A stretch of 64,000 nt of DNA from Neoscytalidium dimidiatum (Eukaryota > Ascomycota > Dothideomycetes > Botryosphaeriales > Botryosphaeriaceae): NCBI GenBank assembly GCA_037367355.1, contig CM074696.1, positions 3,782,001 to 3,846,000 of the forward strand, given 5' to 3'. Below are positions 56,107-64,000 of the stretch, piece by piece (position 1 is the stretch's first letter; every line of letters starts with the position of its first letter). The notes under the pieces are model-generated. The model ran no database searches, was not told the DNA's origin, and worked only from the letters and a program-made list of their open reading frames with translations. The position numbers and the translations under genes are program-made.

Positions 56107-56188
56107 GTGGGCAGCTGAAGCAGCCGTCCGGACGCAACATCGTGCTTCTCCTTGGACATCTCATCCGGAAGACTTCTTCCACTGCATA
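56107..56188. mobile_element. MITE-like inverted-repeat element, copy 6
   Basis: The left arm GTGGGCAGCTGAAGCAGCCG and the right arm (TCATCCGGAAGACTTCTTCC, then ACTGCATAT) pair imperfectly. The unit is 82 bp. Confidence 0.55.
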
Positions 56189-58052
56189 TTGTGAGGCCGG
56201 AAGTAATGGTCTAAGGATACAGCACGTCGTTGAATCATCAATTCCTCCGCGTTCGGCCTGAATTGTCATGCAGCCTTTCACGTCTATTAGAAGACACCAT
56301 TCGAAAGAAACTCTGCATAGATACCATTTCATCATTGTTCTCATGCTGCGTCCTCAGATTATGTATGGGTATCCACAGGTCTCTATGCTTCTAAGCATGT
56401 AAGTGTCGTCCGTGGTAGTGTTTATCGATTTTCAATTCCACAAAGCTGCGTTACTTGATGCAATAGCTGCTAGCAGTCTTCCCGAATGTAACCCTCACTG
56501 ATTATCATTCGTTTGTGATGATTTTCAGTTCCGTTAGCCTAGCCTGAAGAGCACGTTCAGCGCACACGTTGCGCAGCGATATGAAATCGTCTGCATTTCA
56601 TGCACAGAGGCGGTGTTGTAGACGATGGCGTTGATGAGTATGATTGGCGCAATATCGTGGCGGCGCGGCTTGATGTCACCATTGCGATGGTGGATGGACT
56701 CGACGCGTTGGCTTGGGAAAGGGTGGTTATCGGCGACGGAGCTGATGAAATGAGCCCGTTGCTTGTGGAAGGATGTGAGATCGCTAAAGGTTAGTGCCGG
56801 GGTGGTATGGCGGCAAATGCTGTCCTCAGTTCTTTATGTGCAACCGAAGCCGCGAGATGATAGGAAGACCGCGGTGAAGCGGTGTTGGCGGAGTGCAGGC
56901 TACAGATGTCAAATTGGATCAGCAGCCTGCATGTGTATCACAATACGATATGAAGTGGTACTTGAGTGTGAGCTGTAGGCCTGGTTGAATAACATGTGCA
57001 TGCATTGGTTGTCAGTGGGATCGCAGAAAGATCAACACCATAAACGCTCAGGCGAGGTAGGTACAGCTTTGCTAGCCATGGATTATCAGACATGAGTCAC
57101 AGAGCAAGCGTTGGTCCTTTACAGCCTCCGGTCATGACATAACACTGCTCGTGACTGATCCATGGAGCAACAGCAGCATGCGCCAGAAACCATAGAGAAG
57201 CCAACGTATTTTCTTCCTCGAAGACCTGCGCAAGGCAGATCAATCAACGAAAAAAAAAATGAAGAAGCCAAAAGGCTCTTTTTACCCCCGGAGCCCGGGT
57301 TCCCTCGTGCCACCCCTGCCGTTTGTCCGGGCGCAGTCCCCAGCGTTGCCTGATGTCTCTCTGTTTCTTTTCTGCAGTGAGCCGCTTTCCTTTTTTTTCC
57401 ACTGCTTATTTTTTTTCTTGCTCCCCTTTTTTTTTCTGTTGCGGCGGTGTGTCTGTTTTTTTTTTCTGCTCTTCTCTGTCTGTTAGATCTTCCTCCCCTG
57501 GAAATGTGACCCCAAGGTCAAGCTGCACCCCATCCGCCCCCGCCGTCGGGAGGCCGCGGTCGCCTGCCTACCGCTAGCTCAGACCCAGCATTGCTGCCGG
57601 GGTGTTACCCCTAGCCCGTAGGCAAAGAGGTGGTGTGAAGGAAAAAAGAGGAGTTGGTGGGGCGGTGGAGGGAGGTATTTATATGAGAGAGGAGGAAGCA
57701 GGCTGGCCTGTCAGCGGGTCAGAAAACGGCGCTAAGGCAGACGTGGGCAGAAATGGAACCTCGAGGAACAGGAAACAGGCGTGTCGATCCCTGTTTTTAC
57801 CGGGATGCAGGTGCTGGAAAGGGAAGGCACCATGGCGTGGCTTTGGCTTTTCGACTGCTCGCCAGGCAGGCACGCGTGGAAGGAAGGAACGGCCCGCCCC
57901 GCTGGGGCCGCTGCGCCTGCCAAAGAGAGCCACAGCATGCAGCATGGCTCGTGCGCTCTGCGTGTGAATGCCATCGATGGTCTGGGCAAGCCGTGCCTTC
58001 CTCGGCATTCATGGTGATGAATGATCGCGCCCTGGCCATAGACACTGCAGCT

Positions 58053-58139
58053 CGTGGGCAGCTGAAGCAGTCGTGCGGATGAAGCTGTCGGAATTATCAT
58101 CGGACACTTACGCCCGGGCGACTACCCAAGCTGCCCACG
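58053..58139. mobile_element. MITE-like inverted-repeat element, copy 7
   Basis: The left arm starts CGTGGGCAGCTGAAGCAGTC; the right arm ends CTACCCAAGCTGCCCACG. About 40 bp per arm pair with roughly 75-80% identity, and the ends are perfect for ten bases. The unit is 87 bp, flanked by CT on both sides. Confidence 0.6.
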
Positions 58140-58478
58140 CTGACTCCAGTCTGCTGGCTTCAGTTTGTTGTCGCTGGCACTTCTGCCATCCATCACCTGG
58201 TCGCCGACACCTGTTCGCTTCTACCTGACCCGGCCTCACTTGGGCTCAAATCATTTTTCTCTAGTGGAGAAACGCACATCAACAAAGCGTGAGACATGAA
58301 AGGCCCTCGCTATTGGCAGCCTGCGAAGCTGCAACTCACTCACCAATGCCCGGTAGATGTGTTATCTGAACATTGTTTTAATTCAGTATTTGTCATTGTG
58401 TATTTACAAGTCCGCACATATTCATGTACCCATAGCTATCAGTCACACCCACTCGGTTATCGGCGTCGTCGAGTCTGC

Positions 58479-59884
58479 TCACAAGGTTGCGTAGGTGTCC
58501 GGCACACCGCCAACATGCGCGTTGTAGTTCCTCTTTCCGTTGGGTGGGTTCGCCACAATCTCGGATCCCGTCCCCGACAAGACACCTTGTCCATTCCTCA
58601 CAAGCGAGAAGGTCACCTTGCCAAGCTGACCGTTGAAGTCCTGCGAGAAGTGGTTGATACCGACGGCTGTAACTGTGTGGGACACAGGCGCGTTATCGCC
58701 GACTTGGACGACGATTCTGGTGTCGGCGGTGACTTCCCTGATCAAAGCCGTGAAGAAGATCTTGTCTTGGACAATCGCGTTGGGATCAAGGCATGTTTGG
58801 TACGAGCAATCGTTGCCAGTGACGTCGGTAGTGCCGGCAGCCTTAGGCGAGAGGCGGTACCACCAGGTGAGCTTCTCCTGGGTGACCGCAGGCGGGCTGC
58901 CATTCTTGTAGCGGGCGATGTAGTAAGGAAGGAGGTCGCGCCAGTGTTGGTGACCGTAGCCTTCCACGTACCAGCGAGCGTCAGCATTGCCATCGACATT
59001 CTGAGGAATGCCGGCCTCCCAGATAGGTCCAATGTAGTGAGATTCGCCATAGTCATTCCAGGTAACGATTTCGACCCATTCGGGATCGATCTGCTGGACT
59101 TGCTCCCAGCGGTCTGCCCAAAGATCGTCACCACGCCAGAGACGCTGCTTGCCGTAGCCCGGGAGATCTGTGAAGAACCACGGCGAAACTCCCATCATGT
59201 AGTCCTTTCCGCTGATGGCATTGATCCAGTCTTGGTCAGGTGTGGTGCTCATATCGTTAGCCCCTTCGGGCCACATGTTCCAGCTGAAGAATCCGTCGAT
59301 CTTTGCACCTGCGTTGATGTTGGCTTGCACCGTTGGAATGCCTGAACCGGTCCAGTCAGGAACAAGGTAGACGTCGATCTCGTTCTTGATGCTGATCCAA
59401 TCGCTGGCATGGTCACCACCCTCGAAGGTCGAAACGAAAGGCAGGTCCACACCATTCCTGTTCGCCTTCTGATAGGCGTAGTTGGGCCCATATTCCTTCA
59501 GAAGTGAGGCGATGTCGCTGGCGCTCCAAGCTCCCTCGCCGCCCTGGTAATCGAAAGAGAAGAAGTTCTTCCACTCGTTGGCCAAGTCGTTCGCAGCAAT
59601 GAAGGAGGCAGCAATCTGGGTTCGCAGGGCATCATCCAAGGGTGGAGCAATGTTCAGAACGAAGCCGTCGATACCAGAGGCCTGGGCGAGCTTGATGTCC
59701 TCGGTCCACTTGTCTACATTATAGTTGTTCTTGACGTTGCCGACCTATTCGCTCTAATATTAGCTGTCGCTTTGGCAGCACTGGCCTTTGGGTCGGTAGG
59801 TACCATGAAATGGGCGAACACAGCTTTGGCGGTGGCCTCACCAGCCAGAGCGGCCAGTGTGGCAAAAATCGTGGAAAGCTTCAT
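58479..59884 (-). CDS. Glycoside hydrolase family 71 (alpha-1,3-glucanase, mutanase-like)
   Basis: Exon 59884-59804 encodes the signal peptide (MKLSTIFATLAALAGEATA) and KAVFAHFM; a 59-bp intron follows; exon 2 is 59744-58479. Total 448 residues. The junction restores FAHFMVGNVKNNYNVDKWTE, the hallmark start of GH71. Conserved DIKLAQASGIDGFVLNIAP and EIVTWNDYGESHYIGPI are present. GH71 enzymes hydrolyse alpha-1,3-glucan, a fungal cell-wall polymer, acting in wall remodelling, spore release or mycoparasitism. There is no carbohydrate-binding module; the length matches single-domain GH71. A TATA box lies about 140 bp upstream. Divergent from the WGDF-motif gene. Confidence 0.95.
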
Positions 59885-60514
59885 GACCAAAATGTTCAAA
59901 CCGATGACGTAGGGGAAAGAGAAGGGTGCGAAGTATCCAAAGAACGCCACTTCAGATGGGCAGGCATGAGAGCTGGGCGAGCCGATGGAGCGAAAGAGAA
60001 TGATGGGCATTTCAACTGGATTTATAGCGATGGTCTAGCGACGCCAGGAGATTATTTTGAGCCTCAAGATCGCCCGAAATAGCATTTCGATATTGGATGT
60101 GCCCGCGGCCTGCGGTGTGACCTTCATCCGCCCTTCAACTCACTGGCGAGAACCGGTAGCGCAAAGCCGGTTGTGGAGACGGGACGGAGCGGACAGCCGT
60201 ATCTGGCGCATAGCGGTTGCGCCACAGCAGCACCTTTGCGCTCGTGGTTGACATTACCAACACATGGGGGCGGAGAGCGAGGGCCGCGAGTGGTGCGGAA
60301 GAGCAGGGGGCCCAGTGGACACCAGCGCACGGCAAAACTAAGCAGTCTCGGCCCGTCCGGCAGGCGAGCGCCAGGCGACTTCTGGCAGGCGCGAGCGGCC
60401 TGGGTGGCCTGTGTCTCGAACAACTCCCGCAAACACCACCTCCAGATCAGCTATACGAATCCTGCCACTCCATATTTACGGCGCCCCTCGCCATCAACTG
60501 TTCTGTCATCCGTC
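59885..60514. promoter_or_regulatory. Divergent promoter region, GH71 / WGDF protein
   Basis: 630 bp between divergent starts. A minus-strand TATAAA (60021-60026) lies about 140 bp before the GH71 ATG. The plus-strand frame of the next gene stays open back to 60173 but without an ATG or family-like sequence, so it is treated as leader. Confidence 0.5.
60021..60026 (-). promoter_or_regulatory. TATA box of the GH71 gene
   Basis: TATAAA on the minus strand at normal spacing from the GH71 ATG at 59884. Motif seen; function inferred. Confidence 0.45.
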
Positions 60515-62392
60515 ATGTCATTCGACCTCCTCGCCGAGTTCGGCAGCCCTCCGCAGCCACAAGCCCAGCAGAAGCGGCCCGCCCAGCCTCAACCGCCGTC
60601 GGCAGCTCAGCCGGCCCAAGCAAGCTTCTCCCTCTTCGATGACCTCGCTGGCCTGAATCAGCCATCTGCACCTTCCTACGCACCAGCAGCTGCACCCTCT
60701 TCAATCAATCCCGGCGTGAGTTCTTTTGCTTTCCAGGGGTCCGGTTTCCCCGCCGCGACAGGAGCTCCATCAACATCATCAACCCAAGCCGAAGCCAGCA
60801 ACGACGACGATTGGGGAGATTTCGCAGATGCATCCACCCCTGCTCCATCTGCAGCCCTGCCGGATCCTTCCTCTATTAATACGACCTCTCAGGCACAGGA
60901 TCCATGGGCCAGCCTTCGCACGTCGACCACTCTTGCCGGCACTAATGCTCCTTCTGGAAGCTTAACGTCGTCCGCCCCACAGCCTGCATTGAATCCTACG
61001 ACATCGAAAAATGACCCGTTCGACTTCAGTGCCTTTGGCGTCCCCTCACGCCCACAGAGTACGACAGCTCAGCAGACCTTCGCTGCTCCACCTCCAGCAT
61101 CCGCGCCAGCTCCGAGCAAAACCCCAGCCCCGGCTCTACGTGATCCAAATGTCCTGTTCGATGCTGAGAATCTCTCTGAAGATGACGATGATTTTGGTGA
61201 TTTCGAAGATGCTACCCCCGCATTCCAGCAGCCCGCACCCGCACCGGCTTCTACTCCCGCTTCTGTGCCTAAGCCAGCACCTGCACCTTCTATATCACAG
61301 TCGCCAAAGCCTGCTCAAAGTACTGCACCGTCGTCGGCAAAGCCCTTGAACATCGATGCACTTTTGGGCGAATTAGAAGTCTCAAACCCACTCACTTCCG
61401 TTGCCCCGACGTCGAAGCAGCAAGACTGGAAGACTAGCACAACGGCCAAATTTGCTTCAAAATCTCAAACATCACAGCCGGCATTCGGAGCGACACAGCC
61501 GCCTCCAGCAAAGACGGCATCCAAAGCTCCAGCCTCAAAGGCTTCTAAACCCAGAGCTCCCGCGGCTAATTCAAAACCAATTGGCCAACCATTAGGTTTC
61601 GATGACGATTGGGATGACCTGATCCCCACAACACCATCCACGGCGCCCGCCGCTTCCTCGAGTCCCGTTCCAAGCGGCTTCCAGGTTCCTGCTCCTGCGA
61701 GCATCCCCGATCCAGCACCGAACTCGCTTCCTCCGACGAACATCCCACCACCCGCGCTGCTCCTCACTCTCTTCCCGCCCATCTTCGCGTCCGCTCACAC
61801 GTCCTTCTTCAAGCCCCTCGGCACGCAGCCCTCGCACGTCCGCTCGAAGATCCTGGCCGATCAAGGCGTCGTGCGCTTCTTACGCGGCTACCTCAGCATC
61901 GGCGTGGTCGCGGCGCGCGTCATCGCCGGCCGCAAGCTGCGCTGGAAGCGCGACACGTTCCTCGCGCAAGGGATGCGCATCGGGCAGGCGGGCAAGGCCG
62001 GGGCCGGCGGCATGAAGCTGACGGCGATCGACCGCTCCGAATCGACCAAGGAGGACCGCGAGGCGGCGGACGTGGTGCGGGCGTGGAAGGAGCAGGTGGG
62101 CCGCTTGCGCAGCGTGGTCGCGCAGGTGAACGGGAAGGACGAGAGGGGCAGGGGCGTGGGGGCTATCCCGGAGGTCGCGGAGACGATGCCCGTCCGGACG
62201 GCGAAGGAAGATGAGGGTGCAATTGCGGCGCCGAGGGCCTGTGCGCTATGCGGGTTGAAGAGGAATGAGCGGGTGGGCAAGGTGGATGTCGAGGTGGAGG
62301 ATAGCTTTGGGGAGTGGTGGGTCGATCAGTTGAGCATGCATCGCGCGTGCAGGAATTTTTGGGAGGAGCATAAGGAGAAGTTGCGGTACTGA
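60515..62392 (+). CDS. Fungal trafficking-type protein with WGDF/FGDF motifs and C-terminal zinc cluster
   Basis: Single-exon gene of 625 residues starting MSFDLLAEFGSPP. The first 420 residues are Pro/Ala/Ser/Gln-rich and disordered, with acidic-aromatic motifs DDDWGDFAD, DDDDFGDFED and DDDWDDL. These resemble gamma-ear/GAE-binding WxxF-type motifs of clathrin-adaptor partners. The C-terminal 200 residues are ordered and conserved-looking (LLLTLFPPIFASAHTSFFKP, GYLSIGVVAARVIAGRKLRW) and end with a CX2C...HX2C-type cluster (RACALCGLKRN ... SMHRACRNFW). Fungal homologues are sometimes labelled 'protein kinase Ppk6', but no kinase motifs exist here. A role at Golgi/endosome clathrin adaptors is inference. 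Confidence 0.85.
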   Translation: MSFDLLAEFGSPPQPQAQQKRPAQPQPPSAAQPAQASFSLFDDLAGLNQPSAPSYAPAAAPSSINPGVSSFAFQGSGFPAATGAPSTSSTQAEASNDDDWGDFADASTPAPSAALPDPSSINTTSQAQDPWASLRTSTTLAGTNAPSGSLTSSAPQPALNPTTSKNDPFDFSAFGVPSRPQSTTAQQTFAAPPPASAPAPSKTPAPALRDPNVLFDAENLSEDDDDFGDFEDATPAFQQPAPAPASTPASVPKPAPAPSISQSPKPAQSTAPSSAKPLNIDALLGELEVSNPLTSVAPTSKQQDWKTSTTAKFASKSQTSQPAFGATQPPPAKTASKAPASKASKPRAPAANSKPIGQPLGFDDDWDDLIPTTPSTAPAASSSPVPSGFQVPAPASIPDPAPNSLPPTNIPPPALLLTLFPPIFASAHTSFFKPLGTQPSHVRSKILADQGVVRFLRGYLSIGVVAARVIAGRKLRWKRDTFLAQGMRIGQAGKAGAGGMKLTAIDRSESTKEDREAADVVRAWKEQVGRLRSVVAQVNGKDERGRGVGAIPEVAETMPVRTAKEDEGAIAAPRACALCGLKRNERVGKVDVEVEDSFGEWWVDQLSMHRACRNFWEEHKEKLRY

Positions 62393-64000
62393 GAATGTGT
62401 GTCTTTGATTTTTTTTTTTTTCCTTTTTCTTTTTTCTGTTTTGGAAATAGAGCTTGCATTTGATCGGCGTTGGTTCTTGCGGATCGAGACCGTCTGGTTT
62501 TGCACTTGCAGATCTACCGGTCAAGGACGTTGGTGCGAGGTTGCGTGGTACAGCAGCTGCGGCAGCAACATTGCTCAACATGTTCGACAACCTATGGTAG
62601 CACCGGGGATGGACCTCCCAGCAACCGGAGCTTCGGGTTGATTTTCACATGAAAATGAACTTTTTAGGGTTCTGCAAACTAAGATGCATTCCTTATCTTG
62701 GCTAGCCCGAAGAGAGAGTCATTTTCCGACCAAGTACATATCTCTGACCGCGGGGACGGCAGGCAGCTTGCCGCCTCCCCGGTCCAGGATGGAAGCTCGG
62801 GCAAGGCAAGCCTCGGAGCTCGTATACATACATACGTTGAGACCGGGCGAAGTTTGTTCGGAGGATAGTCCAAGGTGGTCGCGGGTTTACGGAAGCCCGT
62901 TAAGGGAGGGTGGCTCCGGGACGGCGCGAATGGAGAATATGTTCTCAACCCAAGTCCAAAAATCACCGAAGCTGTTCTTGAAGAGTGGAAGTAGCCCAAC
63001 AGACGTCGCGGTTTGTTGATAGTAATGACTCTTGCGTGCAGACCGCTTCATCTCCATACGAATTTCTCGTTATCGTAGCAGTGATTTTGAGACCGGCATC
63101 GCGTGTACGTACACGCAAATAGGACGAGGCGGGTGAAAGACGGGAAGAGGCATTGGGCGGCGGTGCGGAGTCGGCATCACCAGGCGACCTATCTCCGTAG
63201 CACGACAGGCCCATTCGCATTTTCCTCTCACAGTGCGTTCCGTCGAACCAGAGCCTGCTGAGACTTCCGTAGGTACGACCGCCTTTCGCGATAGGGCGTC
63301 TCGGGGAGTCGCAGGACATGGGGCCACGCGTGCGCCGCGGACAGGCTGATGCTGATGCTGCTGCTGCTGCTGCCGCTGCCGCTACTCAGGCGGCTTCTGG
63401 AGCTCTCCGCGGACGGCGTGTGGCCTGAGGCCGGTAAGCATGTGACGGGCACGCTTGTAAGCCACCGCACCGCTCAGTGGATTGTCAGCATTTATCACGG
63501 CAGGCTGTCAGAGCCATCTAGATAGGGGCGCAAAGGTGGTGGTGGCAGTGGTGGTGGCGGCGGCAGCGGCGGCGGCAGCGGCAGCGGCAGCGGTCGAGGG
63601 GCAGCGAGGGGCCTGGGACGGGGCGAGGGCTCTGGTTGTGTGGGCGCGAGAGGTGTTTGGCTGCAGAGCTTCTCGCGTCGGCGCAGGTGGTGCTCAGGGT
63701 CCAGCAGGCAACGGGGCATGAAGTCAGCCGAGCCAGAGAGTGGAGCACCAGCTGCTAGCTTTGTTGAGCGCCTGGAGCCCGGGGAGGATGCGCGATGATG
63801 GAGAGAACACTGCCACTCGAGCTCGAGCACACGCAGCTACGTCTAGGTCTCAGGCTCCTCGCCCTGTCACCTCCGACCATACAGCCAAGCCTCGCCATCT
63901 GCTAGGCTAGCTGCTGCTGTCTTGCGCGCGCCGTCACCTGCCCCTGGGCTGGTCGCCTGTCCTCAGCGCATTTGCCGTCTGCTGTCCGCTGCCCGCGCTG
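62393..64000. other. Right flank, low complexity, no supported gene
   Basis: Begins with the poly-T-rich 3' UTR of the previous gene. It contains GCT/GCC triplet runs at about 63350-63385 and GGT/GGC/AGC runs at 63536-63597. Open frames across these runs are simple-sequence by-products. The promoter of a gene beyond the window may be present. Confidence 0.45.
63350..63597. repeat. Two GC-rich triplet arrays
   Basis: GCT/GCC triplets at about 63350-63385 and GGT/GGC/AGC triplets at about 63536-63597, separated by unique sequence. Confidence 0.75.

Larger units (their letters stand above)
54740..58478. other. Gene-poor region of about 3.7 kb with two MITE-like copies
   Basis: Holds the promoter of the small secreted protein, element copies 6 (56107-56188) and 7 (58053-58139), a poly-T run at about 55459-55475 and pyrimidine-rich tracts at 57380-57480. 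Short frames (for example 56600-56790 and 57602-57960 on the plus strand) show no domain. The right end is probably the 3' UTR of the GH71 gene. Confidence 0.5.

Noticed and set aside
60173..60514. In-frame upstream extension of the WGDF gene (114 codons)
   Set aside because: Has no ATG and reads as Arg/Gly/Pro-rich leader; the ATG at 60515 gives a typical MSFDLLAEFG start.
63482..63830. Poly-Ala/poly-Pro ORFs near the right end
   Set aside because: Pure translation of GGC/AGC triplet repeats; no flanking coding evidence.
1..64000. tRNA, rRNA, CRISPR, prophage or secondary-metabolite backbone genes
   Set aside because: Looked for T-loop-type sequences, direct-repeat arrays and PKS/NRPS motifs by eye and found none. 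A covariance-model scan would be needed to exclude tRNAs firmly.

Overview
The window is nuclear DNA from a filamentous ascomycete (Pezizomycotina; gene content fits Dothideomycetes best, but the class is an inference). Three observations support this. Genes are split by short introns, mostly 48-66 bp, with GTRNGT donors, CTNAY branch points and YAG acceptors. The proteins are recognisable fungal families: Akr1-type palmitoyltransferase, eIF3g, Zn2Cys6 and CPC1/GCN4-type bZIP regulators, Mtr10, SmE, Rot1, GH71 and Fol1. I saw no bacterial-style operons. I rebuilt spliced models by hand; for most genes the exon phases add up to an intact frame.

Layout. 0.7-4.6 kb: a 1185-residue coiled-coil protein. 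6.2-8.5 kb: a Dal5-type MFS permease. 9.3-14.8 kb: Akr1-like DHHC protein (-), eIF3g (-) and an NmrA-like oxidoreductase (+). 16.5-18.5 kb: an AT-richer block with a decayed DEAD-box helicase and a small zinc-binding ORF. 19.2-22.7 kb: a Zn2Cys6 regulator (-), then a GC-rich, low-complexity stretch of about 6.7 kb with no convincing gene. 29.4-30.3 kb: a CPC1/GCN4-like bZIP (-) with an upstream ORF and an upstream TGAGTCA site. 31.3-38.9 kb: dense housekeeping genes (Mtr10, SmE, 5-formyl-THF cyclo-ligase, Rot1, a CENP-V/GFA protein). 39.7-46.9 kb: three F-box genes in a row, one carrying two F-boxes. 47.0-50.5 kb: a two-domain folate enzyme (HPPK-DHPS) divergent from a nitronate monooxygenase-like gene. 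51.3-54.7 kb: a repeat-rich surface-protein gene with a frame break, and a small secreted protein. 58.5-62.4 kb: a GH71 alpha-1,3-glucanase divergent from a WGDF-motif trafficking-type protein.

The most unusual thread is a family of seven short inverted-repeat elements (47-181 bp). Their arms share the core TGGGCAGTTGAAGCAGTCGT. They lie in introns or between genes at 6.8, 8.5, 43.5, 45.5, 51.0, 56.1 and 58.1 kb, never in coding sequence. They look like a non-autonomous MITE family and are concentrated around the F-box, secreted-protein and transporter genes, not the housekeeping block.

Several neighbours are head-to-head pairs with short shared promoters (Mtr10/SmE, cyclo-ligase/Rot1, HPPK-DHPS/nitronate monooxygenase, GH71/WGDF protein). 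Two genes serve one-carbon metabolism (cyclo-ligase and HPPK-DHPS), but they are 10 kb apart and are not a cluster.
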